Assembly (NCBI GenBank): GCA_023416735.1
Contig: JAEZGX010000040.1
Location: 21,539 to 85,538 of the forward strand
Length of the DNA stretch: 64,000 nucleotides
Direction: 5' to 3'
Source of the DNA: Verrucomicrobiota bacterium
GTDB lineage: Bacteria; Verrucomicrobiota; Verrucomicrobiia; Opitutales; Opitutaceae
A program made the translations under genes and the position numbers. The notes beneath the pieces are model-generated. The model did no database searches. It saw only the letters and a list, made by a program, of their open reading frames with translations, and was not told where the DNA came from. Positions within the stretch are counted from its first letter, which is position 1. Every line of letters begins with the position of its first letter. Positions 33,799-41,520 of this stretch are shown here, one piece after another.

Positions 33799-35604
33799 AT
33801 GCCTCATCGGATTCTCTCCGTCGTTGCACCTTCGATACGCGGCCGGCTGACCGTCTTGATCATGGCGATCTTGCTGCCGGCTGCGTTGCTGACGGCGTGG
33901 TTGATCTGGCAGGTGTTTCACAATGAGCGGAGCGCGCGCGAGCGGCATCTGGCGGACACCGCGGAAGCGTTTTGTGCGCTGATCGATGTGGAGCTGCGCG
34001 AGCGTCTCGCCGTGCTGCAGGGGCTGGCTTCTTCGTCGGCGTTGGGACCGGGCGATTGGCGGGAGTTTCGAGCGCGGGCGCAGCGGGTGCTCGAGGGGCG
34101 GTCGGACTGGGTGATTCTGTCGGACGCCGATCATCGTCAGTTGGTCAATACGAGTTTGCCGGAGGATGCGGCGCTGCCGACGATGACGCATGTGGCGGAC
34201 GCCGACGACTGGTTCGCTGCACGCGGGATATATGTTTCGAACCTGGTGCGTTCGGACGCGACGAAGCGGCTCATTTTGCACGTGTCGAAGCGCGTGGAAC
34301 TCGGGGGGAAGCCGGCGATGTTAACGCTGGCGATGTTGCCTGAAGATTTTACGCGGCCCGTGCTGTCGCATCAGATTTCCGCCGGCTGGGTGATCACGGT
34401 GCTCGATCGGGAGAAGACGGTGGCGGCGCGGAGCCGGAGTCCGGAGCAGTTCGTGGGCGTGAAAGCCACGCATCATATTCAGCGTGCGCTGGAGAAGGGT
34501 TCGTCGGGCGTCGTGGAATCGGTGACGCTCGAAGGCGTGAAAAGCCTGGCGGCGTTTCATCGGTCGGACGAGAGCGGATGGACGGTGGTGGTGGGCTCGC
34601 CGCGCGCGGAGTTGCTGGCTCCGGCACGACGGGCGATGTGGCTCGCGCTGCTGGCGGCGGCGGTGGTGTGTGCGGTGGCGATTCCGACGGCGTTGTGGCT
34701 GCGGCGGACGACGGTGGCGGCGGTGCAAACGCTGGTCGCCGACACGGAGGCGCTGGCGCACGGACAGCCGGTGGCGAAGCGGCGGACGGGAATTCAGGAA
34801 GGAGACGAAGTTTCGGCGGCGTTGGCGGCGACCTCGCAGGAGTTGGCGGCGCGGCAGGCGGCGTTGGCGAAGGCGCGCGACGAGGCGCTGGCGGCGTCGC
34901 GGACGAAAGACGAATTTTTGGCGGCGCTCTCGCATGAGTTGCGCACGCCCTTGAATCCGGTGCTGTTGTTGGCGAGTGAAGCGGCGCGTGATGAAGGTTA
35001 TCCGCCGGCGGTGCGGGAGATCTTCTCGATGATTGAGCGGAATGTGATGACGGAAACGCGATTGATCGACGACCTGCTGGATGTGACGCGGATTGCGGCG
35101 GGCAAGATCTCGTTGCGTCTGGAGCAGGTGGAGGTGGATCGCGTGGTGCAGGACGCGTGGGAATCGTTGCGCGCGCGAGCGGATCAGAAGCGGCTGGACG
35201 TGCGGGTGAGGCTTGGGGCGACGGGCGCGACGGTGCGGGGCGATGCGGTGCGCTTGTTGCAGGTGTTTGCCAACGTGCTGGGCAATGCGGTGAAGTTTAC
35301 GCCGGAGGGAGGAATCGTGATGATGACCACGCGGGCCGATGCGGGAGCGCGGCGGGTGAAAATCGAGATCGCGGATAGCGGGATCGGCATGAACGCGGAG
35401 GAGATCGCGCGCGTGTTCGAGCGGTTCGTGCAAGGCGAGCATGCGAGCCATGGGCGCGGCTCCCGTTACGGCGGGCTCGGATTGGGACTTTCGATTTCGC
35501 GGTCGCTCGTCGAGATGCACGGCGGGCGGATCGAAGCGACGAGCGCGGGAGCGGGGCGCGGGTCGACGTTTACGATTTTGCTGCCGATGGAAGCCGCCGG
35601 TTGA
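33799..35604 (+). CDS. Membrane sensor histidine kinase with Cache-type input
   Basis: 601 residues. A membrane helix (TVLIMAILLPAALLTAWLIW) is followed by a periplasmic double-Cache sensor to about residue 270. A second helix (MWLALLAAAVVCAVAIPTAL) precedes a HAMP-like linker with a coiled coil (ALAATSQELAARQAALAKAR). The HisKA box is DEFLAALSHELRTPLNPV, with the phospho-His. The ATPase has VFANVLGNAVKFTPEGG (N), IADSGIGMNAEEIARVFERF (G1/F) and YGGLGLGLSIS (G2). No receiver domain is fused and no regulator gene is adjacent, so it is an orphan. Its last 35 bp overlap the convergent SGNH gene. Confidence 0.93.
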   Translation: MPHRILSVVAPSIRGRLTVLIMAILLPAALLTAWLIWQVFHNERSARERHLADTAEAFCALIDVELRERLAVLQGLASSSALGPGDWREFRARAQRVLEGRSDWVILSDADHRQLVNTSLPEDAALPTMTHVADADDWFAARGIYVSNLVRSDATKRLILHVSKRVELGGKPAMLTLAMLPEDFTRPVLSHQISAGWVITVLDREKTVAARSRSPEQFVGVKATHHIQRALEKGSSGVVESVTLEGVKSLAAFHRSDESGWTVVVGSPRAELLAPARRAMWLALLAAAVVCAVAIPTALWLRRTTVAAVQTLVADTEALAHGQPVAKRRTGIQEGDEVSAALAATSQELAARQAALAKARDEALAASRTKDEFLAALSHELRTPLNPVLLLASEAARDEGYPPAVREIFSMIERNVMTETRLIDDLLDVTRIAAGKISLRLEQVEVDRVVQDAWESLRARADQKRLDVRVRLGATGATVRGDAVRLLQVFANVLGNAVKFTPEGGIVMMTTRADAGARRVKIEIADSGIGMNAEEIARVFERFVQGEHASHGRGSRYGGLGLGLSISRSLVEMHGGRIEATSAGAGRGSTFTILLPMEAAG

Positions 35605-37105
35605 GCTGCGGCTGGTCGGGGGCGGCGGGCGGCGGTGTCAATTTTTCGGATACATCCGCCGGAAGCCTGATCAACTCGTAGCGGTGAGAGACCGGCCGAT
35701 TGGTCTGCCGAAGAAGATCGGCGAGCCGGGCGAGTTCGGAATCCAGGATTTCGGCAGCGTGGCGGAGAATGCGATAATCGGCGAAGAGGGACTCGAAATA
35801 ATCGGCGCGGGACTCCTGGCGGGAGAGCTGGTCCGCGAAGAACGTTTCGATGGCGGCGTCATCGTCCGGATCGAGGCGAGCGTTATCGAGAAGGGCACGG
35901 ACCTGGGCGAGACGACGCACTTGGATCTCAATCTGGCGGCGCTCTTCGAGGATTTCGAGGAGCGCATGGGCCTGACGCGATTGCGGCGTCTCGGTGAAAA
36001 GCGCGAGATTGATGCCTTCACGAAGATCGCGGGTGGAGAGGTCGGCGATGGTTTCTCCGTCGATCAGAAGGCGGTAAGTCGCGTGGTCGGATTCGTCGAA
36101 GGAGACGGTGAGGGACTGGCGGTTGAGTTGGTCTTGAACAGGAAACCACGCGAGGGCGACGCGAGCGGCGGGATCGATCGGAAACGGCAGGGCGAATTCC
36201 TCGCATGTGAAGGAAAGGCGACCGTCCTCGACGGCGACCTGCGTGATCCGGCCGTTGCGGGCGCGGGTGATCTCGCCGGTGGAAGGATCGAGGACGAAAT
36301 CGGAGACGGTAGTCGGAACGTTTTGGGCGAGGAGAAAGTGACAGGCGATGAGAAGGTGGCCGGCGGCGTCGGGATGGATGCGATCGGGGCCGACCACCGT
36401 GGCGGTCGGCGAGGAGGACTGGACGTCGGCGTTGAGCGCGGTGAGCGGGGCGTGGAGGTCGATCAGGTGGCCGCGATGTTTGCGGGCGAGACGGGCGAGA
36501 ATGGAGCGGGTGCGGGCGAGGGCGCGGTTGACGCCGTGGAAACTCGGCGCGTCGAGCTCGGCGGTTTCGTCGTAGGGCGACGGAGTGACGAAGAGGAGGG
36601 ACGGCGGAGCGGGGCGGGCGGTGAGTTGCGCGGAGAGGAAGTCGAGATTCCACTCGAAGTTCTCGAGCGCTCGCGCGCGCCGTTCGGCGAGGTCGGGAGC
36701 GGTGTTGGCAGGATCGTAGTAATGGCGCCCGACATCGTTCATGCCGAACATGAATGAGATGATGGTGGGCGTGTGAGGGAGGACATCCCAGGCGATCCGG
36801 CGGCGGCCGTCGCCCACGGTGTCGCCGGCGGTGCCCGTATTCACAAGATGGATGCGGCGATCGGGGAAGCGCGTGAGGTAAAATGCGTTCAGGTAGGCGA
36901 TGAAGCGGCCGTCTTCGGTGATGCTGTCGCCGAGAAAGCAGACGATCTCGCCATCGCGAAAAGGCTCGGGATCGAGGTCGTGGGCGAAGGCGATGAATCC
37001 TTGTCGGTCGAGCCAGGCAGCGAGACTCGCGCCCAGGAGAACTGCGACCAGCAGCAGCGCGGGAGGCGCGAGACGAGAGAGAAGCGTGGACGAGCGGCGG
37101 GACAC
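35570..37105 (-). CDS. SGNH/GDSL-family hydrolase, membrane-anchored
   Basis: 511 residues. The N-terminus has a signal anchor (APPALLLVAVLLGASLAAWL). The SGNH core spans about residues 50-250: block I CFLGDSITEDGRF (nucleophile Ser), block II NTGTAGDTV, block III FMFGMNDVG (Asn) and block V DRIHPDAAGHLL (Asp/His). A beta-sandwich-like middle follows, and the last about 130 residues are helical and charged. Relatives are carbohydrate deacetylases or esterases; the substrate is unknown. It overlaps the convergent kinase by 35 bp at the 3' ends. Confidence 0.88.
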   Translation of the reverse strand: MSRRSSTLLSRLAPPALLLVAVLLGASLAAWLDRQGFIAFAHDLDPEPFRDGEIVCFLGDSITEDGRFIAYLNAFYLTRFPDRRIHLVNTGTAGDTVGDGRRRIAWDVLPHTPTIISFMFGMNDVGRHYYDPANTAPDLAERRARALENFEWNLDFLSAQLTARPAPPSLLFVTPSPYDETAELDAPSFHGVNRALARTRSILARLARKHRGHLIDLHAPLTALNADVQSSSPTATVVGPDRIHPDAAGHLLIACHFLLAQNVPTTVSDFVLDPSTGEITRARNGRITQVAVEDGRLSFTCEEFALPFPIDPAARVALAWFPVQDQLNRQSLTVSFDESDHATYRLLIDGETIADLSTRDLREGINLALFTETPQSRQAHALLEILEERRQIEIQVRRLAQVRALLDNARLDPDDDAAIETFFADQLSRQESRADYFESLFADYRILRHAAEILDSELARLADLLRQTNRPVSHRYELIRLPADVSEKLTPPPAAPDQPQLNRRLPSAAKS

Positions 37106-37227
37106 GAAGCGGGGAAGCGTGAAAAAGGCGCGCGGCGCGAGATGGACCGCGGATTTCGGAGAGAGTGCGCGACGAGTTTTCCCGAACGATCGGGGTTGCG
37201 GCGCACTGCGCTTTCCGGGCGAAGGGA

Positions 37228-37251
37228 AACCCGCCGTTTACGCGGCGGGTT
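37228..37251 (-). terminator. Hairpin after the KamA-family gene
   Basis: AACCCGCCG pairs with CGGCGGGTT around TTTACG, 13 bp past the stop at 37264. The U tract on the minus strand is short. Confidence 0.6.
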
Positions 37252-37263
37252 GATGGGCGAGAA

Positions 37264-38670
37264 TTATTCCCACTCGACGTGGCCGAAGACGGTGAGCCGG
37301 CGGCGGGGGACGATGCGATGACCGAACGCGGGAGACTGACGGGCTTCTTTCATTGCGCGCATGGTGCGTTCGAAGAAGAACTCGCGTTCGCCGAAGGCGG
37401 GGCGGAGCTGGTCGAGCCAGGTGGCTTTCTCGTCGAACTTCGCGAAGAACGGGCGGCGGACCCAATCGGGTTCGCGGGCTTGGACGAAATGAAGGGAGAA
37501 GACTTTTTCGCCCATGATTTCGGTGATGCCGTCGACGATGACCTTGCCAGGCGTGGCGGACATCGACGGGCCGCGCACGGTGCGCTCGAGGCCGGAGACG
37601 CGACGGTAAGCTTTTTGAAAAATCTCGTAGCAGCGGGCGAGCGGGACCTCGAAGTAGCCCTTCGGGCCGGTGTCGCGTTCGACGAACATGTAGTAAGGAA
37701 CGGCGCCGAGGCGGACCTGAAGACGCCAGAGATCGGCCCACGTGTCGGCGTCGTCGTTGACATGGCGAATGAGCGGAGCCTGGCAGCGGACGACGGCGCC
37801 GGTGCCCTTGATGCGGCGAAGGGCGGCTTGGGCGGCGGGAGTCTGGAGTTCGCGCGGGTGGCTGTAGTGCGCCATGAGGGCGAGATGACGGCCGGCGGAC
37901 TGGACCTTTTCGAAGAGCTCGAGGAGCTCGTCGGAGTCGCTGTCGTTGACGAAGCGATACGGCCACCAGGCGACGGATTTGGTGCCGATGCGGATGGTGG
38001 TGATGTGGTCGAGCTCGGGGGTGAGGAGCGGCTCGATGTAGCGACGAAGGACGGCGGTGCGCATCACGAGCGGGTCGCCGCCGGTGATGAGGACGTTGGA
38101 GACTTCGGGGTGTTCCTTGAGGTAGGAGACGAGAGACTGGGCCTGTTGGCTGGCGAATTTGAGTTCGTCGAGACCGACGAATTGCGGCCAGCGGAAGCAG
38201 TAGCTGCAGTAAGTGTGGCAGGTTTGGCCGGGGCTGGGGAAGAAGAGGACGGTGTCGCGGTATTTGTGCTGCATGCCCGGCAGTGGCTGGCCGTCGAGGT
38301 AGGGAACGTTGAGTTCCATTTGACCTGCCGGGTGCGGATTCAAGTGGCGCTGAATTTGGCGGGCGGCGCGATCGATCGTGGCGGGCTCGGCTTCGTCGGC
38401 GATGAGACGCATGAGCCGATCGAGATCGGCGGGAGCGAGCATGCCCGGCTGGGGGAAGGTGAGTTGGAAAATGGGATCGTTGGGGATGTCGTCCCAGTCG
38501 ATGAGCTCCTCGGTGACGTAGTGGTTGACCCGGAACGGCAGCACGGCGGCGACGGCGCGCATGGCGAGCAGGTGGTCGCGCGGGAGGCTTTGGAGCTGAG
38601 GAATTCGCGGAAGGTCGTGACGTTGATAGACGCGAAAGGTGCGAGGCTGAAGACGGGCGTGGGCAATCAT
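37264..38670 (-). CDS. KamA-family radical SAM aminomutase (lysine 2,3-aminomutase-like)
   Basis: 468 residues. The radical SAM iron-sulfur motif CxxxCxxC is CHTYCSYCF in SPGQTCHTYCSYCFRWPQF. The GGDP motif (VLITGGDPLVMRT) binds SAM. The PLP lysine is expected in MSATPGKVIVDGI, where classical lysine aminomutases have a glycine-rich loop before the Lys. Enzymes of this family move an amino group from C2 to C3 of lysine or a related amino acid. The relaxed PLP loop and the roughly 90-residue N-terminal extension suggest a divergent subgroup of unknown substrate. I use the ATG at 38670 (MIAHARLQPRTF). It stands alone. Confidence 0.88.
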   Translation of the reverse strand: MIAHARLQPRTFRVYQRHDLPRIPQLQSLPRDHLLAMRAVAAVLPFRVNHYVTEELIDWDDIPNDPIFQLTFPQPGMLAPADLDRLMRLIADEAEPATIDRAARQIQRHLNPHPAGQMELNVPYLDGQPLPGMQHKYRDTVLFFPSPGQTCHTYCSYCFRWPQFVGLDELKFASQQAQSLVSYLKEHPEVSNVLITGGDPLVMRTAVLRRYIEPLLTPELDHITTIRIGTKSVAWWPYRFVNDSDSDELLELFEKVQSAGRHLALMAHYSHPRELQTPAAQAALRRIKGTGAVVRCQAPLIRHVNDDADTWADLWRLQVRLGAVPYYMFVERDTGPKGYFEVPLARCYEIFQKAYRRVSGLERTVRGPSMSATPGKVIVDGITEIMGEKVFSLHFVQAREPDWVRRPFFAKFDEKATWLDQLRPAFGEREFFFERTMRAMKEARQSPAFGHRIVPRRRLTVFGHVEWE

Positions 38671-38892
38671 TTTGGCTGGATTCCGGGTTGACGGTTTTTG
38701 CTGAGGACAAGCCGCGCGCACGGAGCGGCTGTCGAGAAACCAGAGCGCGCGGCGGAATGACGCTGGATGCGGACAACGCGCGTCGCGGGCTGGTGAAGAG
38801 GGTTTATTTCGACGGGCGATGTGCGGTCCGTCGAGCGCAACCGTTCGGAAATCGGAAAAAAATTCAGGCGTTCAGGTGAAGAGGGCAGACGC

Positions 38893-38919
38893 AAAAAAGC
38901 CCGCCGAAAACGGCGGGCT
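38893..38919 (-). terminator. Rho-independent terminator of the sodium/solute symporter gene
   Basis: AGCCCGCCG pairs with CGGCGGGCT around AAAA. On the minus strand it is followed by six T (A run at 38893-38898). Confidence 0.85.
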
Positions 38920-38943
38920 GAATCTGACAAAATCTTCAGGTGA

Positions 38944-40614
38944 TCAGCTGAGCCAGAAGCTGAAGTAGAGGTAGATGCCGAGCACCATGCCGAGAACAAC
39001 GATCGTGCCGATGATGTCGGCCGTGCCGATGCTGCGGCGGGTTTCGTCGCGTTGTTCCTTGGTGATCGCGCTGTAGGTGAGGCCGGCGATTTGTGCCGCG
39101 GCCGGGGCCGGCGCGGTGAGCGAGGCGACGATGACGACAATGACGCTCACGAGGAAGAGCATGCCGGAGTAGTAAAGGAAGTTGATGGTGCCGAAGGCGT
39201 AGAGCATGCCGGAATCGCCGAGCGCACCGGAACCGGCGGCGGCTTGGAGGCCGAGCTTCAACAAGCCGAGCGCGAAGCCGATCACGAGGCCGGCGAAGGC
39301 GCCGCGGGCGTTGATGCGCTTGTTGAAAAGGCCGAGGAGGAAGACGGCGGTGATCGGCGGAGCGAGATAGCCTTGGACGGCTTGGAGGTATTCGTAGAGG
39401 CCGCCTTTGGAGATGAGCGGCATGACGGGGATCCAGAGGATGCCCAGGACCACGACGACGCCGGTGGCGATGCGGCCGACTTTCACGAGCTCGCGATCGG
39501 GACGGCCCGGGCGAAGTTTGCCGTAGATGTCGACGGTGAAGAGCGTGGCGCAGGAGTTGAACAGCGACGCGAGCGAGCTCATCAGCGCGGAGAGCAGGCC
39601 GGCGACGACGATGCCGCGGAGACCGGCGGGAAGGAGCGTGGCGACCATGGTGGGGAACACGGCGTCGCCGCGGACGGAGCCATCGGCGTTGGTGGCGAGC
39701 GGCAGCATGCCCTTTTGATAGAGCGCGTAGCCGATCATGCCGGGAACGAGGAAGAGGAAGACCGGGAGGACCTTGAGGAAGCCGCCGAAGATGGCGCCGC
39801 GGCGGGCTTGTTGGAGGTTACGCGCTGCGAGGGTGCGTTGAACGATGTATTGATCGGTGCACCAATACCAAATGCCGATGATTGGGGAGGCGATCATGAC
39901 GCCGAGCCAGGGGAAATCGGGGTCGGACAGCGGTCGCCAGAGAGCAAACTGAGAGGGGTTTTCGCCGAGGATGGCTTTGAGTTCGCCCCAGCCGCCGAGC
40001 TTGCCGAGGGCGAAAAGGGTGATGAACACCGAGCCGCCGAGGAGGAGAATAGTTTGGGCGACCTCGGTGTAAACGACGGCGCGAAGACCGCCGAAGACCG
40101 TGTAGATGCCGGTGAGGACGACCGTGGTGATCGCGCCGACCCAGAACGCGTTTTCGGGTGAGCCGAAGGTGTCGGGGAGCAGCGCTTGGAAGACGACGGC
40201 GCCGGCGTAAACGGTGACGGAGACCTTGGTGAAAACGTAGGCGATGAGCGAGACGATCGAGAGGGCCCAGCGCGTGCGGGAATTGAAGCGACGCTCGAGG
40301 AACTCGGGCATCGTAAAGACGCCCGAGCGGTAGTAGAAGGGAACGAAGACCCAGCCGAGCAGGAGCATGATCCACGCGTGGAGTTCCCAGTGGGCCATGG
40401 CCATGCCGCTCGTGGCGCCGTTGCCGGCGAGACCGACGATGTGTTCGGAGCCGATGTTGGAGGCGAGGAGCGAACAGCCGACGACGAACCAGCCGATTTC
40501 GCGGCCGGCGAGGAAGTAGTCGGCGGATGTGGCCTGCTTACGCGAAGACCAATAGACGATGCCGACGAGCAGCAGGAAGTAGGAGGCGACGATAATCCAG
40601 TCGAGGGTAGCCAT
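38944..40614 (-). CDS. Sodium:solute symporter (SSS/SLC5 family, SGLT-like)
   Basis: 556 residues with about 14 membrane helices. The first helices contain SADYFLAGREIGWFVVGCSL, and SNIGSEHIVGLAGNGATSGM resembles the sugar-transporting vSGLT branch. The remainder follows the LeuT-like fold (LPAGLRGIVVAGLLSALMSS, then LASLFNSCATLFTVDIY). It imports a sugar or related solute with Na+, which suits the surrounding hydrolase genes, although the exact substrate cannot be read from sequence. It has its own terminator and is divergent from wrbA with a 237-bp gap. Confidence 0.92.
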   Translation of the reverse strand: MATLDWIIVASYFLLLVGIVYWSSRKQATSADYFLAGREIGWFVVGCSLLASNIGSEHIVGLAGNGATSGMAMAHWELHAWIMLLLGWVFVPFYYRSGVFTMPEFLERRFNSRTRWALSIVSLIAYVFTKVSVTVYAGAVVFQALLPDTFGSPENAFWVGAITTVVLTGIYTVFGGLRAVVYTEVAQTILLLGGSVFITLFALGKLGGWGELKAILGENPSQFALWRPLSDPDFPWLGVMIASPIIGIWYWCTDQYIVQRTLAARNLQQARRGAIFGGFLKVLPVFLFLVPGMIGYALYQKGMLPLATNADGSVRGDAVFPTMVATLLPAGLRGIVVAGLLSALMSSLASLFNSCATLFTVDIYGKLRPGRPDRELVKVGRIATGVVVVLGILWIPVMPLISKGGLYEYLQAVQGYLAPPITAVFLLGLFNKRINARGAFAGLVIGFALGLLKLGLQAAAGSGALGDSGMLYAFGTINFLYYSGMLFLVSVIVVIVASLTAPAPAAAQIAGLTYSAITKEQRDETRRSIGTADIIGTIVVLGMVLGIYLYFSFWLS

Positions 40615-40851
40615 AGAGGTTGGGGTGGCAGAAAGGGCGGGACGTTGAGCGGAGGCCGGGAGGATTGCGAGCGCACATGCGGTCTCACAATGGGAACGTC
40701 ACGGAACCGTTCGATGGTGGAGGAGGGTATCAGGATGAGGCACCGGAAGAAACCCGGAGGCGGAAGGTGAACTGTGCGATAGGTTGGTTGTCGGTGAGTC
40801 GAGCCGGCTTGGAGCGATCAACCGCAAACGTAGTCAACCCGAGGAGTCGTC

Positions 40852-41472
40852 ATGAGCGTTCGAGTGAAAATCGTTTTCTACAGCCTTTACGGGCATATCT
40901 ACAAAATGGCGCAGGCGATCGCGGAAGGAGTCCGCGAGGTGGAAGGCGCGGAGGTGGAGTTGTTGCAGGTGCGCGAAACGCTGCCGGATGACGTGATCGA
41001 GAAAATGGGTGCCACCGAAGCGAAGAAAGCGATGGCGGGGGTGCCGATCGCGGATCCGAAGAAACTGGGCGAGGCCGATGCGGTGATCTTTGGAACAGGG
41101 ACGCGTTACGGCAGTGCGACGGCGCAGATGCAGGCGTTCTTCGATGCGACGGGCGGGTTGTGGAGCAGCGGGGCGTTGGTGGGAAAAGCGGGCAGCTTGT
41201 TTACGTCGAGCGGGACGCAGCACGGCGGGCAGGAGACGACGCTCCTGAGCATGATGACGTTTTTGCTGCATCAAGGCATGGTGGTCGTGGGGGTGCCGTA
41301 TGCGGAAAAAGGCCTTTCCTATATCGACGAGCTCTCCGGCGGAACGCCGTATGGAGCGTCGACGATCACGGGAGGCGACGGATCGCGAATGCCGTCGGAG
41401 AACGAATTGAAAATTGCGCGCTATCAAGGGCGCCATGTTGCGGAGATCGCGGCGAAGCTGGCGCGGAAGTAG
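40852..41472 (+). CDS. wrbA: NAD(P)H:quinone oxidoreductase, type IV (WrbA)
   Basis: 206 residues of flavodoxin-like fold. WrbA is a tetrameric FMN enzyme that reduces quinones by two electrons and limits oxidative stress. Signatures are VFYSLYGHIYKMAQAIAEGV (phosphate-binding loop), IFGTGTRYGSATAQMQAFFD, ALVGKAGSLFTSSGTQHGGQ and YGASTITGGDGSRMPSENEL. GAGGAG at 40841 gives a good ribosome-binding site 5 bp before the ATG. It is divergent from the symporter gene and convergent with the antiporter gene. Confidence 0.95.
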   Translation: MSVRVKIVFYSLYGHIYKMAQAIAEGVREVEGAEVELLQVRETLPDDVIEKMGATEAKKAMAGVPIADPKKLGEADAVIFGTGTRYGSATAQMQAFFDATGGLWSSGALVGKAGSLFTSSGTQHGGQETTLLSMMTFLLHQGMVVVGVPYAEKGLSYIDELSGGTPYGASTITGGDGSRMPSENELKIARYQGRHVAEIAAKLARK

Positions 41473-41490
41473 AGGGAGGCGAGTTTCGCG

Positions 41491-41518
41491 GCCGCGGCGG
41501 GACGCTTTGCGCCGCGGC
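41491..41518. terminator. Bidirectional hairpin between wrbA and the antiporter gene
   Basis: GCCGCGGCG pairs with CGCCGCGGC around a 10-nt loop, centred in the 48-bp gap between two convergent genes. No T run; probably still a terminator. Confidence 0.5.
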
Positions 41519-41520
41519 GT

